Positions 51,144-60,645 of a DNA stretch of 64,000 bases are shown in pieces. This DNA is from Acidovorax sp. YS12 (lineage in GTDB: Bacteria; Pseudomonadota; Gammaproteobacteria; Burkholderiales; Burkholderiaceae_C), in NCBI GenBank assembly GCA_021496925.1, contig CP053915.1, positions 4,305,501 through 4,369,500 on the forward strand, given 5' to 3'. The first letter of the stretch is position 1, and each line of letters begins with the position of its first letter. The translations under genes and the position numbers were made by a program. The notes below the pieces were generated by a model that was given only the letters and a program-made list of their open reading frames with translations, was not told the DNA's origin and did no database searches.

Positions 51144-52438
51144 GCGTGTACCGGGGAGGGCAGGCGCGCCAGGCGCTCGGTGGCGGGCGGGTGCGAGTAG
51201 TAGTACTTCACGTACAGCGGGTCGGGCGTGAGCGTGGAGGCGTTGTCCTGGTAGAGCTTGAGCAGCGCCGAGGCCAGGGCGCCGCCGTCGGCCTGGGCCA
51301 TGGCGTAGGCGTCGGCCTGGAACTCGTGGCGGCGCGACCACTGCGCCATCAGCGGCGCGATGAAGAAGCTGAACACGGGCACGGCCAGCAGGAACAGCAG
51401 CAGCGCCAGCGCGTCGTTCGGCGCCGTGCCGCCCGGTGACAGGTTCGGCACCACGCCCAGCCCGGTGTAGAACCAGCCTTGGGTGGACAGCCAGCCCAGC
51501 AGCGCGAAGCCCGCCAGGCTGAGCGCGAACAGCCCCGCCATGCGCTGGGCGATGTGGCGGTGCTTGAAGTGGCCCAGCTCGTGCGCCAGCACGGCCTCGA
51601 CCTCGGCCGGGGTGAGCTGCTGCAGCAGCGTGTCGTAGAACACCACGCGCTTGGCCGTGCCAAAACCCGTGAAATAGGCGTTGGCGTGCGCGCTGCGGCG
51701 GCTACCGTCCATCACGAACAGGCCCTTGGCGGCGAAGCCGCAGCGCTGCATGAGCGCGGTGACGCGGGCCTTGAGGGCTTCGTCCTGCAGCGGCTGGAAG
51801 CGGTTGAACAGCGGCGCGATGAAGCTGGGGTAGACCCACATCAGCAGCACGTTGAACCCCATCCACGCGCCCCAGGCCCAGAGCCACCACAGCGGGCCGG
51901 CGGCGCCCATGAGCCACAGGATCAGCGCGGCGATGGGCAGCCCGATGAGCGCGCCCACCAGCGTGGACTTGAGCAGGTCGGTCAGCCACAGCTTCCACGT
52001 CATCTGGTTGAAGCCGAAGCGCTGCTCGACGCCGAAGGTCTGCGCCAGCGACAGCGGCAGGTCGATCAGCCCGCTGATGAGCGCGAAGGCCGCCAGCAGC
52101 GCCAACTGCTGCACCATGCCGCCGCCGAGCCAGGCCAGCAGGGCCTGGTTCAGCAGGTCCAGCCCGCCCAGCAGCGTCCAGCCCACGAGCACGGCCGCGC
52201 CCAGCGCCATGTCGAGCAGGCCCAGGCGCGCCTTGGCCAGGGTGTAGTCGGCGGCCTTGTGGTGGGCTGCCAGGGGAATGCGTCCGGCAAACGGCGCTGG
52301 AACCTGGGCGCGGTGCCGGGCCACGTGGCGGATCTGGCGCGAGGCGAGCCAGAACTTGATCATCAGCCCGGCGCACAGCGCCAGGGCGAACAGCAGGGAC
52401 AGCGCCAGCGAGGGCGGCAAGGTATCACGTGGGGGCAT
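51140..52438 (-). CDS. M48-family zinc metalloprotease, Ste24-like
   Basis: A 432-aa integral membrane peptidase with the zinc motif HELGHFKHRH and a downstream E in HEFQADAYAM. The long hydrophobic N-terminal half and YPSFIAPLFNRFQPL and GSRRSAHANAYFTG segments are typical of CAAX-protease (Ste24) homologues in bacteria. The start at MPPRDTLPP (52438) puts a membrane helix at the N-terminus. Heads the M48-phhB-rsgA cluster. Confidence 0.92.
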   Translation of the reverse strand: MPPRDTLPPSLALSLLFALALCAGLMIKFWLASRQIRHVARHRAQVPAPFAGRIPLAAHHKAADYTLAKARLGLLDMALGAAVLVGWTLLGGLDLLNQALLAWLGGGMVQQLALLAAFALISGLIDLPLSLAQTFGVEQRFGFNQMTWKLWLTDLLKSTLVGALIGLPIAALILWLMGAAGPLWWLWAWGAWMGFNVLLMWVYPSFIAPLFNRFQPLQDEALKARVTALMQRCGFAAKGLFVMDGSRRSAHANAYFTGFGTAKRVVFYDTLLQQLTPAEVEAVLAHELGHFKHRHIAQRMAGLFALSLAGFALLGWLSTQGWFYTGLGVVPNLSPGGTAPNDALALLLFLLAVPVFSFFIAPLMAQWSRRHEFQADAYAMAQADGGALASALLKLYQDNASTLTPDPLYVKYYYSHPPATERLARLPSPVHA

Positions 52439-52475
52439 GCGCGGGGAGTGTAGGGGATGGGCGACAATGCCGGCC

Positions 52476-53051
52476 ATGTCCGAACCCTCTACCCCCACCC
52501 CTGTATTGCCCAAATCCGAGCAGAACCTGGTCTGGCTCGATTGCGAGATGACCGGCCTCGAACCCGAGACCGACCGCCTGCTGGAGATCGCCGTCATCGT
52601 GACCGGCCCGAACCTGGAGCCGCGCGTCGAAGGCCCGGTGTTCGCCATCCACCAGAGCGACGCGCAGCTCGACCAGATGGACGCCTGGAACAAGGGCACC
52701 CACGGCAAGAGCGGCCTGATCGACAAGGTGCGCGCCTCCACCATCACCGAGGCCGAGGCCGAGCAGCAGATCATCGATTTCCTGAGCCAGTACGTGCCCA
52801 AGGGCACGGCGCCCATGTGCGGCAACAGCATCGGCCAGGACCGGCGCTTTCTCGTCAAGTACATGCCGCGGCTGGAAGCCTTCTTCCACTACCGCAACCT
52901 CGACGTGAGCACGCTCAAGGAACTGGCCAAGCGCTGGAAGCCCGAGGCCTACAACAGCTTCAAGAAGGCCCAGAAGCACACGGCGCTGGCCGACGTGCAC
53001 GAATCCATCGACGAGCTGGCGCACTACCGCACACACCTGCTGTCGGTGTGA
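52476..53051 (+). CDS. orn: Oligoribonuclease
   Basis: A 191-aa DEDDh 3'-5' exonuclease that degrades 2- to 5-nt RNA including pGpG. First motif D22 and E24 in VWLDCEMTGLEP; SFKKAQKHTALADVHESIDE carries the later His and Asp. The start is ATG 52476; an ATG three codons earlier is also possible. Its divergent neighbour is the M48 gene. Confidence 0.95.
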   Translation: MSEPSTPTPVLPKSEQNLVWLDCEMTGLEPETDRLLEIAVIVTGPNLEPRVEGPVFAIHQSDAQLDQMDAWNKGTHGKSGLIDKVRASTITEAEAEQQIIDFLSQYVPKGTAPMCGNSIGQDRRFLVKYMPRLEAFFHYRNLDVSTLKELAKRWKPEAYNSFKKAQKHTALADVHESIDELAHYRTHLLSV

Positions 53052-53181
53052 GAAACACGCCGCGGCAGCGGCGCGTGCGGCGATAATCCGCCGCTGTCTG
53101 TATCCAGACACCCCTCCCGAGGCGCTGGCGACCTGCCTGGCGCCTTGGTTTTTTCGCGCATTCTTTTACCGGAGACACGCC

Positions 53182-54315
53182 ATGCAATCGCTTTCGTTCA
53201 AATCCCTCCTCGCCGCCGCTGCGGCCCTGGCCTGCGCGGCCGGCGCCTCGGCCCAGGAGCAGGTGGTCAAGATCGGCCACAGCGGCCCCCTCTCGGGCCC
53301 GAACACCTTCGCCGGCCGCGACAACGACAACGGCGTGCGCCTGGCCATCGAGGAACTGAACGCGCGCAAGATCAGCGTGGGCGGCAAGACGCTGAAGTTC
53401 GAGCTGGTCTCCGAGGACGACCAGTGCGACGCCAAGACCGGCGTGGCCGTGGCGCAGAAGTTCGTCGATTCCGGCGTGCGCTACGTCATGGGCCCGTACT
53501 GCTCGGGCGTGACCATTCCCGCCTCGCGCGTGTACGACAACGGCGGCACCCTGGTTTCCACCGTGGGCACCAACCCCAAGATCACGCAGTCGGGCTACAA
53601 GAACCTGTTCCGCATCGTTGCCAGCGACGTGCAGGCCGGCGCCAGCATGGCTGCGTATGCGGCCAACGTGCTCAAGGCCAAGAAGGTCGGCGTCATCGAC
53701 GACCGCACTGCTTTCGGCCAGGGGCTGTCCGACGAGTTCGCCAAGGAAGCGCAGAAGCTCGGCATGGCGGTGGCGGGCCGCGAGTTCACCAATGACAAGG
53801 CCACCGACTTCATGGCCATCCTGACCACGTTCAAGGCCAAGCAGCCCGAGGTCATCTTCTACGGCGGCTACGCGCCCCAGGCCGCGCCCATGGCACGCCA
53901 GATGAAGCAGCTGGGCGTGCGCGCCAAGCTGCTCGGCGGCGACACCCTGTGCAGCCCCGAGATGGGCAAGCTCGGCGGCGACGCCGTGAACGACGTGGTG
54001 TACTGCGCCTACGCCGGCATGCTGATGGACAGCGACGCGGGCGCCAAGGCGTTCCAGGAGAAGTTCGCCAAGCGCTTCGGCCAGAACCCCGACGTGTACA
54101 GCCCGTTCTACTACGACCAGGTCATCAACATCGGCGAGGCCATGCAGAAGAGCGGCTCCATCGATCCCGCCAAGGTCGGCGCCTACATCCACCAGAACGC
54201 CCACAAGGGCGTGATGGGCGAGTACGCGTACGACGACAAAGGCAACCGCATCAAGGCCCCCGTGGTCGTGATGACGTTCGCAGGCGGCAAGGCCAAGCCG
54301 CTCGCCAGCTATTGA
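53182..54315 (+). CDS. livK: Branched-chain amino acid ABC transporter substrate-binding protein
   Basis: A 377-aa periplasmic binding protein (signal peptide about 24 residues, ending AGASA), then VVKIGHSGPLSGPNTFAGRD, GVRYVMGPYCSGVTIPASRV and NDKATDFMAILTTFKAKQPE. It is the best candidate partner for livHMGF 15 kb away, which lacks a binding protein; that pairing is inferred. GGAG before the start. Confidence 0.88.
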   Translation: MQSLSFKSLLAAAAALACAAGASAQEQVVKIGHSGPLSGPNTFAGRDNDNGVRLAIEELNARKISVGGKTLKFELVSEDDQCDAKTGVAVAQKFVDSGVRYVMGPYCSGVTIPASRVYDNGGTLVSTVGTNPKITQSGYKNLFRIVASDVQAGASMAAYAANVLKAKKVGVIDDRTAFGQGLSDEFAKEAQKLGMAVAGREFTNDKATDFMAILTTFKAKQPEVIFYGGYAPQAAPMARQMKQLGVRAKLLGGDTLCSPEMGKLGGDAVNDVVYCAYAGMLMDSDAGAKAFQEKFAKRFGQNPDVYSPFYYDQVINIGEAMQKSGSIDPAKVGAYIHQNAHKGVMGEYAYDDKGNRIKAPVVVMTFAGGKAKPLASY

Positions 54316-54366
54316 GGAAGCCCCGCACGATTTGCGGGAAAACCCCAGTCGTGCCATAATTGCGAG

Positions 54367-54397
54367 ATTGCACCGCCGAGGGCGGTGCAATTTTTTT
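54367..54397 (+). terminator. Intrinsic terminator after the LivK-like gene
   Basis: A 11-bp stem ATTGCACCGCC and GGCGGTGCAAT with a three-base loop, followed by seven T in total. Strong. Confidence 0.93.
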
Positions 54398-54574
54398 GTG
54401 CATCTCCCTTCACTCACCGGGCTTTGCCTGCGGCGCACGCCGCAAGCAGCAAACATTGCCCACCCAGGCCGTCCGCTGCGGCCTTGCGGTTCCGTTTGAT
54501 GGTTGATGTTGTTGAACCATTGAACGAAGCCGCCGCAGGTAGCGCCTGCGGTTGCCCGTTTTGCGTGAGAAACC

Positions 54575-56401
54575 ATGACCGACATGCTGCCTATGCAGGG
54601 CGACGCCGCGCCTGCCGATACCTCCTTGCCTCTTGAAACCCTGGCCCCCGAGGCCACCCCCGCTCCGTCCGCGCTGCCCGAGGGCTTCGTGCGCCTGGGC
54701 CTGGCCCCCGAGCTGGTGCAGGCCGTGCGCGACCTGGGCTACACCCAGCCCACCGCCGTGCAGGAAAAGGCCATTCCCATGGCCATGGGCGTCGAGGGCG
54801 AGAACTTCATCGACCTGATGGTCTCCAGCCAGACCGGCAGCGGCAAGACCGCTGCCTTCCTGCTGCCTGTGCTGCACACCCTGGTGCGCCAGCAGGCCGA
54901 GCAGCAGGCGAACGAACGCGCCGAATACGAGCGCCTGTGCGCCGAGGCCGCCGCCCGGGGCGAGGCCGCACCGAAGCGCGCACGCCGCAAGGACCCGACC
55001 AACCCGCGCCACTTCAAGGCCGCCGTGCCGGGCGCGCTGATCCTGTGCCCGACGCGCGAACTCGCGCAGCAGGTGGCGCACGACGCCATCGACCTGGTGC
55101 GCCATTGCAAGGGCCTGCGCGTGGCCAACGTGGTGGGCGGCATGCCCTACCAGCTGCAGATCGCCAAGCTGCAGAACGCCAACCTCGTGGTGGCGACGCC
55201 GGGCCGCCTGCTGGACCTGCAGCGCTCCATGCAGATCAAGCTCGACCAGGTGCAGTTCCTGGTGGTGGATGAGGCCGACCGCATGCTCGACCTGGGCTTC
55301 TCGGACGACCTGGCCGAGATCAACCAGCTCACCAGCCAGCGCAAGCAGACCATGATGTTCAGCGCCACCTTCGCGCCGCGCATCCAGCAGCTCGCCATGC
55401 GCGTGATGCACGACAACGGCTCCGCAGTGCAGAAGGTCACCATCGACTCGCCGCAGGAAAAGCACGCCAACATCAAGCAGGTGCTGTTCTGGGCCGACAA
55501 CGCGCAGCACAAGCGCAAGATGCTCGACCACTGGCTGCGCGATGCCTCCATCGACCAGGCCATCGTGTTCGCCAGCACGCAGATGGAGTGCGACGGCCTG
55601 GCCAACGACCTGCAGCAGGACGGCTTCTCGGCCGTGGCGCTGCACGGCGCTTTAAGCCAGGGCCTGCGCAATCGCCGCCTGATGGCGTTGCGCAACGGCC
55701 AGGTGCAGATTCTCGTGGCCACCGACGTGGCCGCGCGCGGCATCGACGTGCCCACCATCACCCACGTGTTCAACTTCGGCCTGCCCATGAAGGCCGAGGA
55801 CTACACCCACCGCATCGGCCGCACGGGCCGTGCTGGCCGCGACGGCCTGGCCGTGACGTTCGCCGAGTTCCGCGACCGCCGCAAGATCTTCGACATCGAA
55901 GGCTACAGCCGCCAGCCGTTCAAGGCCGAGGTGATCCCGGGCATGGAGCCGACGCAGCGCTTCCCGCAGGGCCGCCCCGAAGGCAATGGCCGCGGGCGCG
56001 AGGGCCGCGAGAACCACAGCCGCGACCGCCGCTTCGGCCGTGGCGAGGGCCGCCCGGCCTTTGGCGACCGCGCAGCGCGGGGCCCGGCCCGCATGGGTGA
56101 CGGCCAGGGCGCGCCGCGTGGCTTTGGCGACCGCGCCGGGTTTGGTGACCGTGGTGGATTCGGCGACCGTGCTGGGTTCGGCGGCGGCCGCCGCGACAAC
56201 GACGGCTATGGCCGCAAGGGCGGCTTCGGCGAAGGCGGTCGCAGTGAAGGCGGGCGCGGCGGCTTTGGCCGCCCCGAGGCGGCAGCGCCGCGCGGTGACT
56301 GGGGCGGGCGCGGCAAGCCGGCTTTCAACAAGCAGGCGGGCGGCGGCAAGCCCTTCGTGCCCCACGACGCACGCAAGCGCACGCCGCATTCGGCACGCTG
56401 A
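54575..56401 (+). CDS. DEAD-box ATP-dependent RNA helicase
   Basis: A 608-aa RNA helicase of the RhlE/CsdA-like group. Q motif region LGYTQPTAVQEKAIP, Walker A SQTGSGKTAAF, PTRELAQQ, DEAD motif VVDEADRMLD, MFSATF, ARGIDVP and HRIGRTGRAGRDG. A charged insert (about residues 105-150) precedes PTREL. The C-terminal 120 residues are Arg/Gly/Phe repeats (GFGDRAGFGDRGGFGDR), for RNA contact. The 54398-54574 leader has no gene and may be a cold-responsive UTR (inference). Confidence 0.95.
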   Translation: MTDMLPMQGDAAPADTSLPLETLAPEATPAPSALPEGFVRLGLAPELVQAVRDLGYTQPTAVQEKAIPMAMGVEGENFIDLMVSSQTGSGKTAAFLLPVLHTLVRQQAEQQANERAEYERLCAEAAARGEAAPKRARRKDPTNPRHFKAAVPGALILCPTRELAQQVAHDAIDLVRHCKGLRVANVVGGMPYQLQIAKLQNANLVVATPGRLLDLQRSMQIKLDQVQFLVVDEADRMLDLGFSDDLAEINQLTSQRKQTMMFSATFAPRIQQLAMRVMHDNGSAVQKVTIDSPQEKHANIKQVLFWADNAQHKRKMLDHWLRDASIDQAIVFASTQMECDGLANDLQQDGFSAVALHGALSQGLRNRRLMALRNGQVQILVATDVAARGIDVPTITHVFNFGLPMKAEDYTHRIGRTGRAGRDGLAVTFAEFRDRRKIFDIEGYSRQPFKAEVIPGMEPTQRFPQGRPEGNGRGREGRENHSRDRRFGRGEGRPAFGDRAARGPARMGDGQGAPRGFGDRAGFGDRGGFGDRAGFGGGRRDNDGYGRKGGFGEGGRSEGGRGGFGRPEAAAPRGDWGGRGKPAFNKQAGGGKPFVPHDARKRTPHSAR

Positions 56402-56424
56402 GCGCCAGCGGGCGCAGCCCAGCG

Positions 56425-56450
56425 AACCGGCCTTTTAGGCCGGTTTTTTT
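56425..56450 (+). terminator. Intrinsic terminator after the helicase
   Basis: AACCGGCC, loop TTTTA, GGCCGGTT followed by a T-run. Confidence 0.93.
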
Positions 56451-56510
56451 ATGGCCCGCTTCCCTTTGGGGCTCACGGCGGCTCACGATAATGTGCGGCG
56501 GAGGTGCCCA

Positions 56511-57980
56511 GTGACTTCTTTCCCTGTATCCGGCGTGGACTACGAACACATGTTCGAGCTCGCCCCTGTCTCGCTCTGGCTTGAGGACTACAGCGCCCTG
56601 CGGCAGCTGTTCGAGCGCTGGCGGGCGGAGGGCGTGAGCGACATCCGCGCGCACCTGGCGGGGCACCCCGAGCGGCTGGGCGCCTGCAGCGCCGCGCTGA
56701 AGGTGGTGCGGGTCAACCACCGTACCCTGGCGCTTTTCGCGGCGCCCGACCAGGCCACGCTGGTGGCCCGCCTGGACGAAGTGTTCCGGGGCGACATGCA
56801 TGCGCGCCAGGTCGATGAGCTGGCGGCGCTGTGGTCCGGGGCGCTGGAGTTCTCCAACCGCACGGTGAACTACGCCCTCGACGAGCGGCGCCTGGACGTG
56901 CAGATCCATGCGCGCATCCTGCCGGGCCACGAGGAGCGCTGGGACCGGGTGCTGGTGTCGCTGGAGGATGTCACGGCCGAGGTGCAGGGCGCCGAGCGCC
57001 TGCGCCGCAGCGAGCGCTATGCGCGCGGCCTGTTCGAGCATTCGCCGGTGTCGCTGTGGGTCGAGGACTTCAGCCATATCCGGCGCCTGCTGGACGAAGT
57101 GCGCGCCCAGGGCATACGCGACTTCGCCACTTTCCTCAAGGTGCACCCGGAGTTCGTCACGCGCTGCATCCAGGAAATCCGTGTCATCGACGTCAACCGG
57201 CAGACCCTCGCCATGTTCGGTGCCGCAGACAAGGCCGAGCTGCTTGGGGGAATCAACCACATTTTCCGCGACGAGATGCGCGAATCCTTTGCCGAGCAGT
57301 TGCAGGACCTGTGGGATGGCAAGCTGGTGCAGCAGCGCGAGGTGGTCAACTACGCGCTGTCCGGCGATCTGCTCAACATTCACATGCAGTTCGCCGTGCT
57401 TGACAGCCATGTCCAGGACTGGGGGCTGGTGCTGATCTCGCTCGTCGACATCACGGCGCGCAAGAAGGCCGAGTCCTACCTGGAGTACCTGGGCAAGCAC
57501 GACGTGCTGACGCAGCTGCGCAACCGGGCCTACTACATGGAGGAGCTCAACCGCCTCGCGCGCAAGGGGCCATGGCCGGTGGCGATCCTGGCCATGGACA
57601 TGAACGGCCTCAAGGAGGCCAACGACGACCACGGCCATGGCGCAGGCGACGCCATGCTGCGCCGCGTCGGCGAGGTGCTGGCCAAGGCGGTCGATGCGCC
57701 GGCCTGCGCCGCGCGCGTCGGCGGCGACGAATTCATGGTGCTGCTGCCCGCCACCGACGAGCGCGGGGCGCTGGCCGTGCAGGAACGCATCCTCTCCTTG
57801 CTGGAACTCAACAACCAGTTCTACCCGGGGCAGGCGGTCAGCCTGTCCATGGGCATTGCCTGCTGCCAGGAGGGCGAGTCGATCGAGGCCTCCGTGCACC
57901 GGGCCGACCAGGCCATGTATGCCGAAAAGGCCCGCTACTACCAGGAGCGGGAGCTGGACCGCCGCCACCCGCGGCGGTGA
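56511..57980 (+). CDS. PAS-PAS-GGDEF diguanylate cyclase
   Basis: A 489-aa soluble protein starting at GTG 56511 with a GGAGG site. Two tandem, clearly duplicated sensory modules (FELAPVSLWLEDYSALRQLF near residue 14 and FEHSPVSLWVEDFSHIRRLL near residue 180) precede a GGDEF domain with DVLTQLRNRAYYMEELNRL, AMDMNGLKEANDDHGH and RVGGDEFMVLL. No transmembrane segment. It probably senses an internal signal and makes c-di-GMP. Confidence 0.88.
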   Translation: MTSFPVSGVDYEHMFELAPVSLWLEDYSALRQLFERWRAEGVSDIRAHLAGHPERLGACSAALKVVRVNHRTLALFAAPDQATLVARLDEVFRGDMHARQVDELAALWSGALEFSNRTVNYALDERRLDVQIHARILPGHEERWDRVLVSLEDVTAEVQGAERLRRSERYARGLFEHSPVSLWVEDFSHIRRLLDEVRAQGIRDFATFLKVHPEFVTRCIQEIRVIDVNRQTLAMFGAADKAELLGGINHIFRDEMRESFAEQLQDLWDGKLVQQREVVNYALSGDLLNIHMQFAVLDSHVQDWGLVLISLVDITARKKAESYLEYLGKHDVLTQLRNRAYYMEELNRLARKGPWPVAILAMDMNGLKEANDDHGHGAGDAMLRRVGEVLAKAVDAPACAARVGGDEFMVLLPATDERGALAVQERILSLLELNNQFYPGQAVSLSMGIACCQEGESIEASVHRADQAMYAEKARYYQERELDRRHPRR

Positions 57981-58105
57981 CGCGGGCCGCCGTCAACGCG
58001 CCGTATCAGTTTTCCATGGCGCTGCGCGCCACCCGCAGCCCATGAAACAGGCGCGGCCCATGCGCGGGCAGCCGCGCAAGGGCCGCCCCGCCGCGCTGGC
58101 TGCGT

Positions 58106-58167
58106 CCCCCTGCCCGCATGGCGCAGCCATGCGAGAGCGGGGGGAAGGCGCGAAGCGCCTCAGGGGG
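58106..58167. repeat. Second dispersed repeat family, branched hairpin element
   Basis: Outer stem CCCCCTG/CAGGGGG encloses two hairpins, CGCATGGC-GCA-GCCATGCG (58115-58133) and AGGCGC-GAA-GCGCCT (58146-58160). I recall such branched elements as common between genes in Comamonadaceae. The 57981-58180 gap has no gene. It could serve as terminator for the convergent GGDEF and MFS genes. Confidence 0.65.
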
Positions 58168-58180
58168 GTGTTGTTTCATC

Positions 58181-59410
58181 TCAGTGCGCGGAATGGCGGC
58201 CGATGTCCGGCCAGCGGTGGTGCAGGTAGATCCATGCCACCAGGCCCACCAGCATCAGCAGCAGCGAGGCACCAGCCAGGGCCACGGCGGAATGCATCAC
58301 CAGCGGCGCCACCATGCCCGCCACCACGCCGTTGGCCGTGGAGCCGACGAAGGCCTGCAGCGATGACGCCATGCCGCGGCGCTGCGGGTGCAGGTCCAGC
58401 ACCAGCAGCGTGACCACGGGCACCATCAGCGCCCAGCCGAACGAGAAGATGCCAATGGGCAGCAGCGCCCAGAGCACGTGCGGCGCCAGCAGCAGGTTGG
58501 CCACGAGGTTCAGCGCCGCGATCAGCAGCATGATGAGGAAGCCGTGGCGGATCTGGCGCTTCGGCGCGATGCGGCCCGCCAGGCGGCCGCTCATCCAGGC
58601 GCCGCCCATGATGCCGGAGATGGTGACCAGGAAGAACCAGAAGAACTGCGTGGGCTCCAGTCTCAGCACATCGCCGAGGAAGGCCGGGGCCGACAGCACG
58701 TACAGGAACATGCCGTTGAACGGGATGCCGCTGGCCAGCGCCAGGAGCATGAAGCGCGGGCTGGTGCCCAGTTCCCAGTAGCCGCGCAGCAGATGACCGA
58801 GGTGGATCGGCTGGCGCTCGCTGGGCGGCAGCGACTCGGGCAGCCAGCGGTGGTTGGCCAGCCACAGGCACACGCCCACGCCGGTGAGGAACCAGAAGAC
58901 GCTGTGCCAGCCCAGGTGCACCGCCAGCCAGCCGCCGACGATGGGGGCGATGGCTGGCGCCACGCCGAAGAAGATGGTGACCTGGCTCATCACCTGCTGC
59001 GCCTGGGCCGGCGGAAACATGTCGCGGATCACGGCGCGCGACACCACGATGCCGGCGCCGGCCGACAGGCCCTGCAGTGCGCGGAACAGCACCAGCGCGC
59101 CGATGCTGTCCGACAGCGCGCAGCCCGCCGAGGCCAGGGTGAACACCGCCAGGCCCCACAGCACCACGGGCCGGCGCCCCAGGCTGTCCGACAGCGCGCC
59201 GTGGAACAGCGCCATGAACGCGAAGGCGAACAGGTAGGCCGACAGCGTTTGCTGCATCTCCACCGGGGTGGCCTGCAGCGCCTGGGCGATCGCCGGGAAC
59301 GCGGGCAGGTAGGTGTCGATCGAGAACGGTCCCACCATGCCCAGCAGGGCCAGCAAGATGGCAAGGATCCAGCGCGGGCCGCGCCACAGTGCTTGGGCTT
59401 GGGGATGCAT
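58181..59410 (-). CDS. Bcr/CflA-type MFS drug efflux transporter
   Basis: A 409-aa 12-helix MFS exporter of the DHA1 (Bcr/CflA) group: MVGPFSIDTYLPAFPAIAQ near TM1, motif A GALSDSLGRRPVVLWG, and GLSAGAGIVVSRAVIRDMF in TM4-5. Probably exports a drug or metabolite; substrate unknown. Confidence 0.88.
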   Translation of the reverse strand: MHPQAQALWRGPRWILAILLALLGMVGPFSIDTYLPAFPAIAQALQATPVEMQQTLSAYLFAFAFMALFHGALSDSLGRRPVVLWGLAVFTLASAGCALSDSIGALVLFRALQGLSAGAGIVVSRAVIRDMFPPAQAQQVMSQVTIFFGVAPAIAPIVGGWLAVHLGWHSVFWFLTGVGVCLWLANHRWLPESLPPSERQPIHLGHLLRGYWELGTSPRFMLLALASGIPFNGMFLYVLSAPAFLGDVLRLEPTQFFWFFLVTISGIMGGAWMSGRLAGRIAPKRQIRHGFLIMLLIAALNLVANLLLAPHVLWALLPIGIFSFGWALMVPVVTLLVLDLHPQRRGMASSLQAFVGSTANGVVAGMVAPLVMHSAVALAGASLLLMLVGLVAWIYLHHRWPDIGRHSAH

Positions 59411-59440
59411 GCTTGAGAATCTGCGCCGAGAGGGGAAAAG

Positions 59441-59473
59441 AAAAAAGCACCTGCCGATTCCTCGGCAAGTGCT
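59441..59473 (-). terminator. Terminator of the tRNA-Lys gene
   Basis: Minus-strand stem AGCACTTGCCGA...TCGGCAGGTGCT followed by TTTTTCTTTT. It lies 17 bases downstream of the tRNA. Confidence 0.9.
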
Positions 59474-59489
59474 TCATCTTCGGTTGTTT

Positions 59490-59565
59490 TGGTGGGCCCT
59501 GTAGGATTCGAACCTACGACCAACGGATTAAGAGTCCGCTGCTCTACCAACTGAGCTAAGAGCCC
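59490..59565 (-). tRNA. tRNA-Lys (anticodon CTT)
   Basis: A 76-base cloverleaf on the minus strand including an encoded CCA end. Acceptor GGGCTCT pairs with AGGGCCC; D-arm GCTCAGTTGGTAGAGC; anticodon loop CTCTTAA gives CTT (lysine); T-arm GTAGG-TTCGAAT-CCTAC. Reads AAG codons. Confidence 0.97.
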
Positions 59566-59642
59566 TTTTCTGCGGCTGCACTGCAGCAGAGCCACGAATT
59601 ATGCACGAATTTTTGGGGCGTCTGCAAGACACGCCCCAAAAT

Positions 59643-60512
59643 TTATTCCATCGCGTTGCGGCGGGCCAGCTCGACGAACAGGCCGCTGTGGTCCAGATCG
59701 TCCAGGCCGTGCGCCACGGCGTCGGCGTAGAGCGATTCGAAGAGCCGGGTCACCGGGGCCTCGAAGCCCAGCTCCTGCGCCGTCGCCAGGGCGTTGCGCA
59801 TGTCCTTGAGCTGCACCGTCATGCGCCCGCGCGGGGCGAAGTCGCGCTCCACCATGCGCTGGCCGTGCAGCTGCAGGATGCGGCTGTCGGCGAAGCCGCC
59901 GGCGATGGCCTCGCGCACCTTGGCCATGTCGGCACCGCCCTTGGCGGCGAGCAGCAGCGCCTCGGCCACCGCGCCGATGGTGATGCCCACGATCATCTGG
60001 TTGGCCAGCTTGGCGAGTTGCCCGGCGCCGTGCGGGCCGACGTGCGTGGCGTGGCCCAGCACCTGCAGCAGCGGCAGGGCGCGCGCGAAGTCGGCCGCGC
60101 CGCCGCCGGCCATGATGGCCAGCGTGCCGGCCTCGGCGCCGACGGTGCCGCCGGACACCGGCGCGTCGAGCGCGCCGGTGCCGTGCTGCGCCAGCCGGGC
60201 CGCGTGCGCGCGCGCTTCGCCGGGCTGGATCGAGGCCATGTCCACGAACAGCGCGCCGGGCCGCATGGCCGCCGCGGCCCCCTGCTCGAACAGCACGCTG
60301 GCCACGGCCGGGCCGTCCAGCAGCATGCCCATGACGATTTCGCCGGCCGCCGCCGCGCTGGCGGCGCTGGCGTGCGGCACGGCGCCATCGGCGGCCAGGG
60401 GCTGTGCCTTGGCGGCGTCGCGGTTCCAGACGTGCACGGTGTGCCCGGCCTGGCACAGCCGCCGCGCCATGGGAAAGCCCATGCGCCCGGTGCCGAGCAT
60501 GGCGATGTCCAT
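59643..60512 (-). CDS. 3-hydroxyisobutyrate dehydrogenase-family oxidoreductase
   Basis: A 289-aa beta-hydroxyacid dehydrogenase, MDIAMLGTGRMGFPMARRLCQ with cofactor motif GTGRMG, substrate loop DAPVSGGTVGAEAG, and catalytic lysine in GQLAKLANQMIVG. Members reduce tartronate semialdehyde or 3-hydroxyisobutyrate; which one cannot be read. Confidence 0.88.
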   Translation of the reverse strand: MDIAMLGTGRMGFPMARRLCQAGHTVHVWNRDAAKAQPLAADGAVPHASAASAAAAGEIVMGMLLDGPAVASVLFEQGAAAAMRPGALFVDMASIQPGEARAHAARLAQHGTGALDAPVSGGTVGAEAGTLAIMAGGGAADFARALPLLQVLGHATHVGPHGAGQLAKLANQMIVGITIGAVAEALLLAAKGGADMAKVREAIAGGFADSRILQLHGQRMVERDFAPRGRMTVQLKDMRNALATAQELGFEAPVTRLFESLYADAVAHGLDDLDHSGLFVELARRNAME

Positions 60513-60520
60513 GTTTGCTC

Positions 60521-60574
60521 CTTTTTCAATAGCTTTTAGCGCTTTGCCAGCAAGCGTTGGAGGCCATTTTAGGC
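60521..60574. repeat. Dispersed repeat upstream of the hydroxyacid dehydrogenase
   Basis: TTTTTCAATAGCTTTTAGCGC, TTTGCCAGCAAGCGTTGGAGGCCATTTTAGG, a near-consensus copy with imperfect inverted arms. Confidence 0.8.
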
Positions 60575-60621
60575 ATGAATCACAGACCCCTTCCGGAAAG
60601 GCGTGCGGTGCATAGTTGAAT

Positions 60622-60645
60622 GAATGAGTTTGATTCTCATAAGTA
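60622..60645. promoter_or_regulatory. AT-rich dyad upstream of azurin, possible regulator site
   Basis: ATGAG...CTCAT (60624-60640) with TTTGATT between, followed by an AT-rich stretch. Similar to iron-regulator or redox-regulator sites, but no protein can be named. 60575-60748 otherwise shows no gene. Confidence 0.3.
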
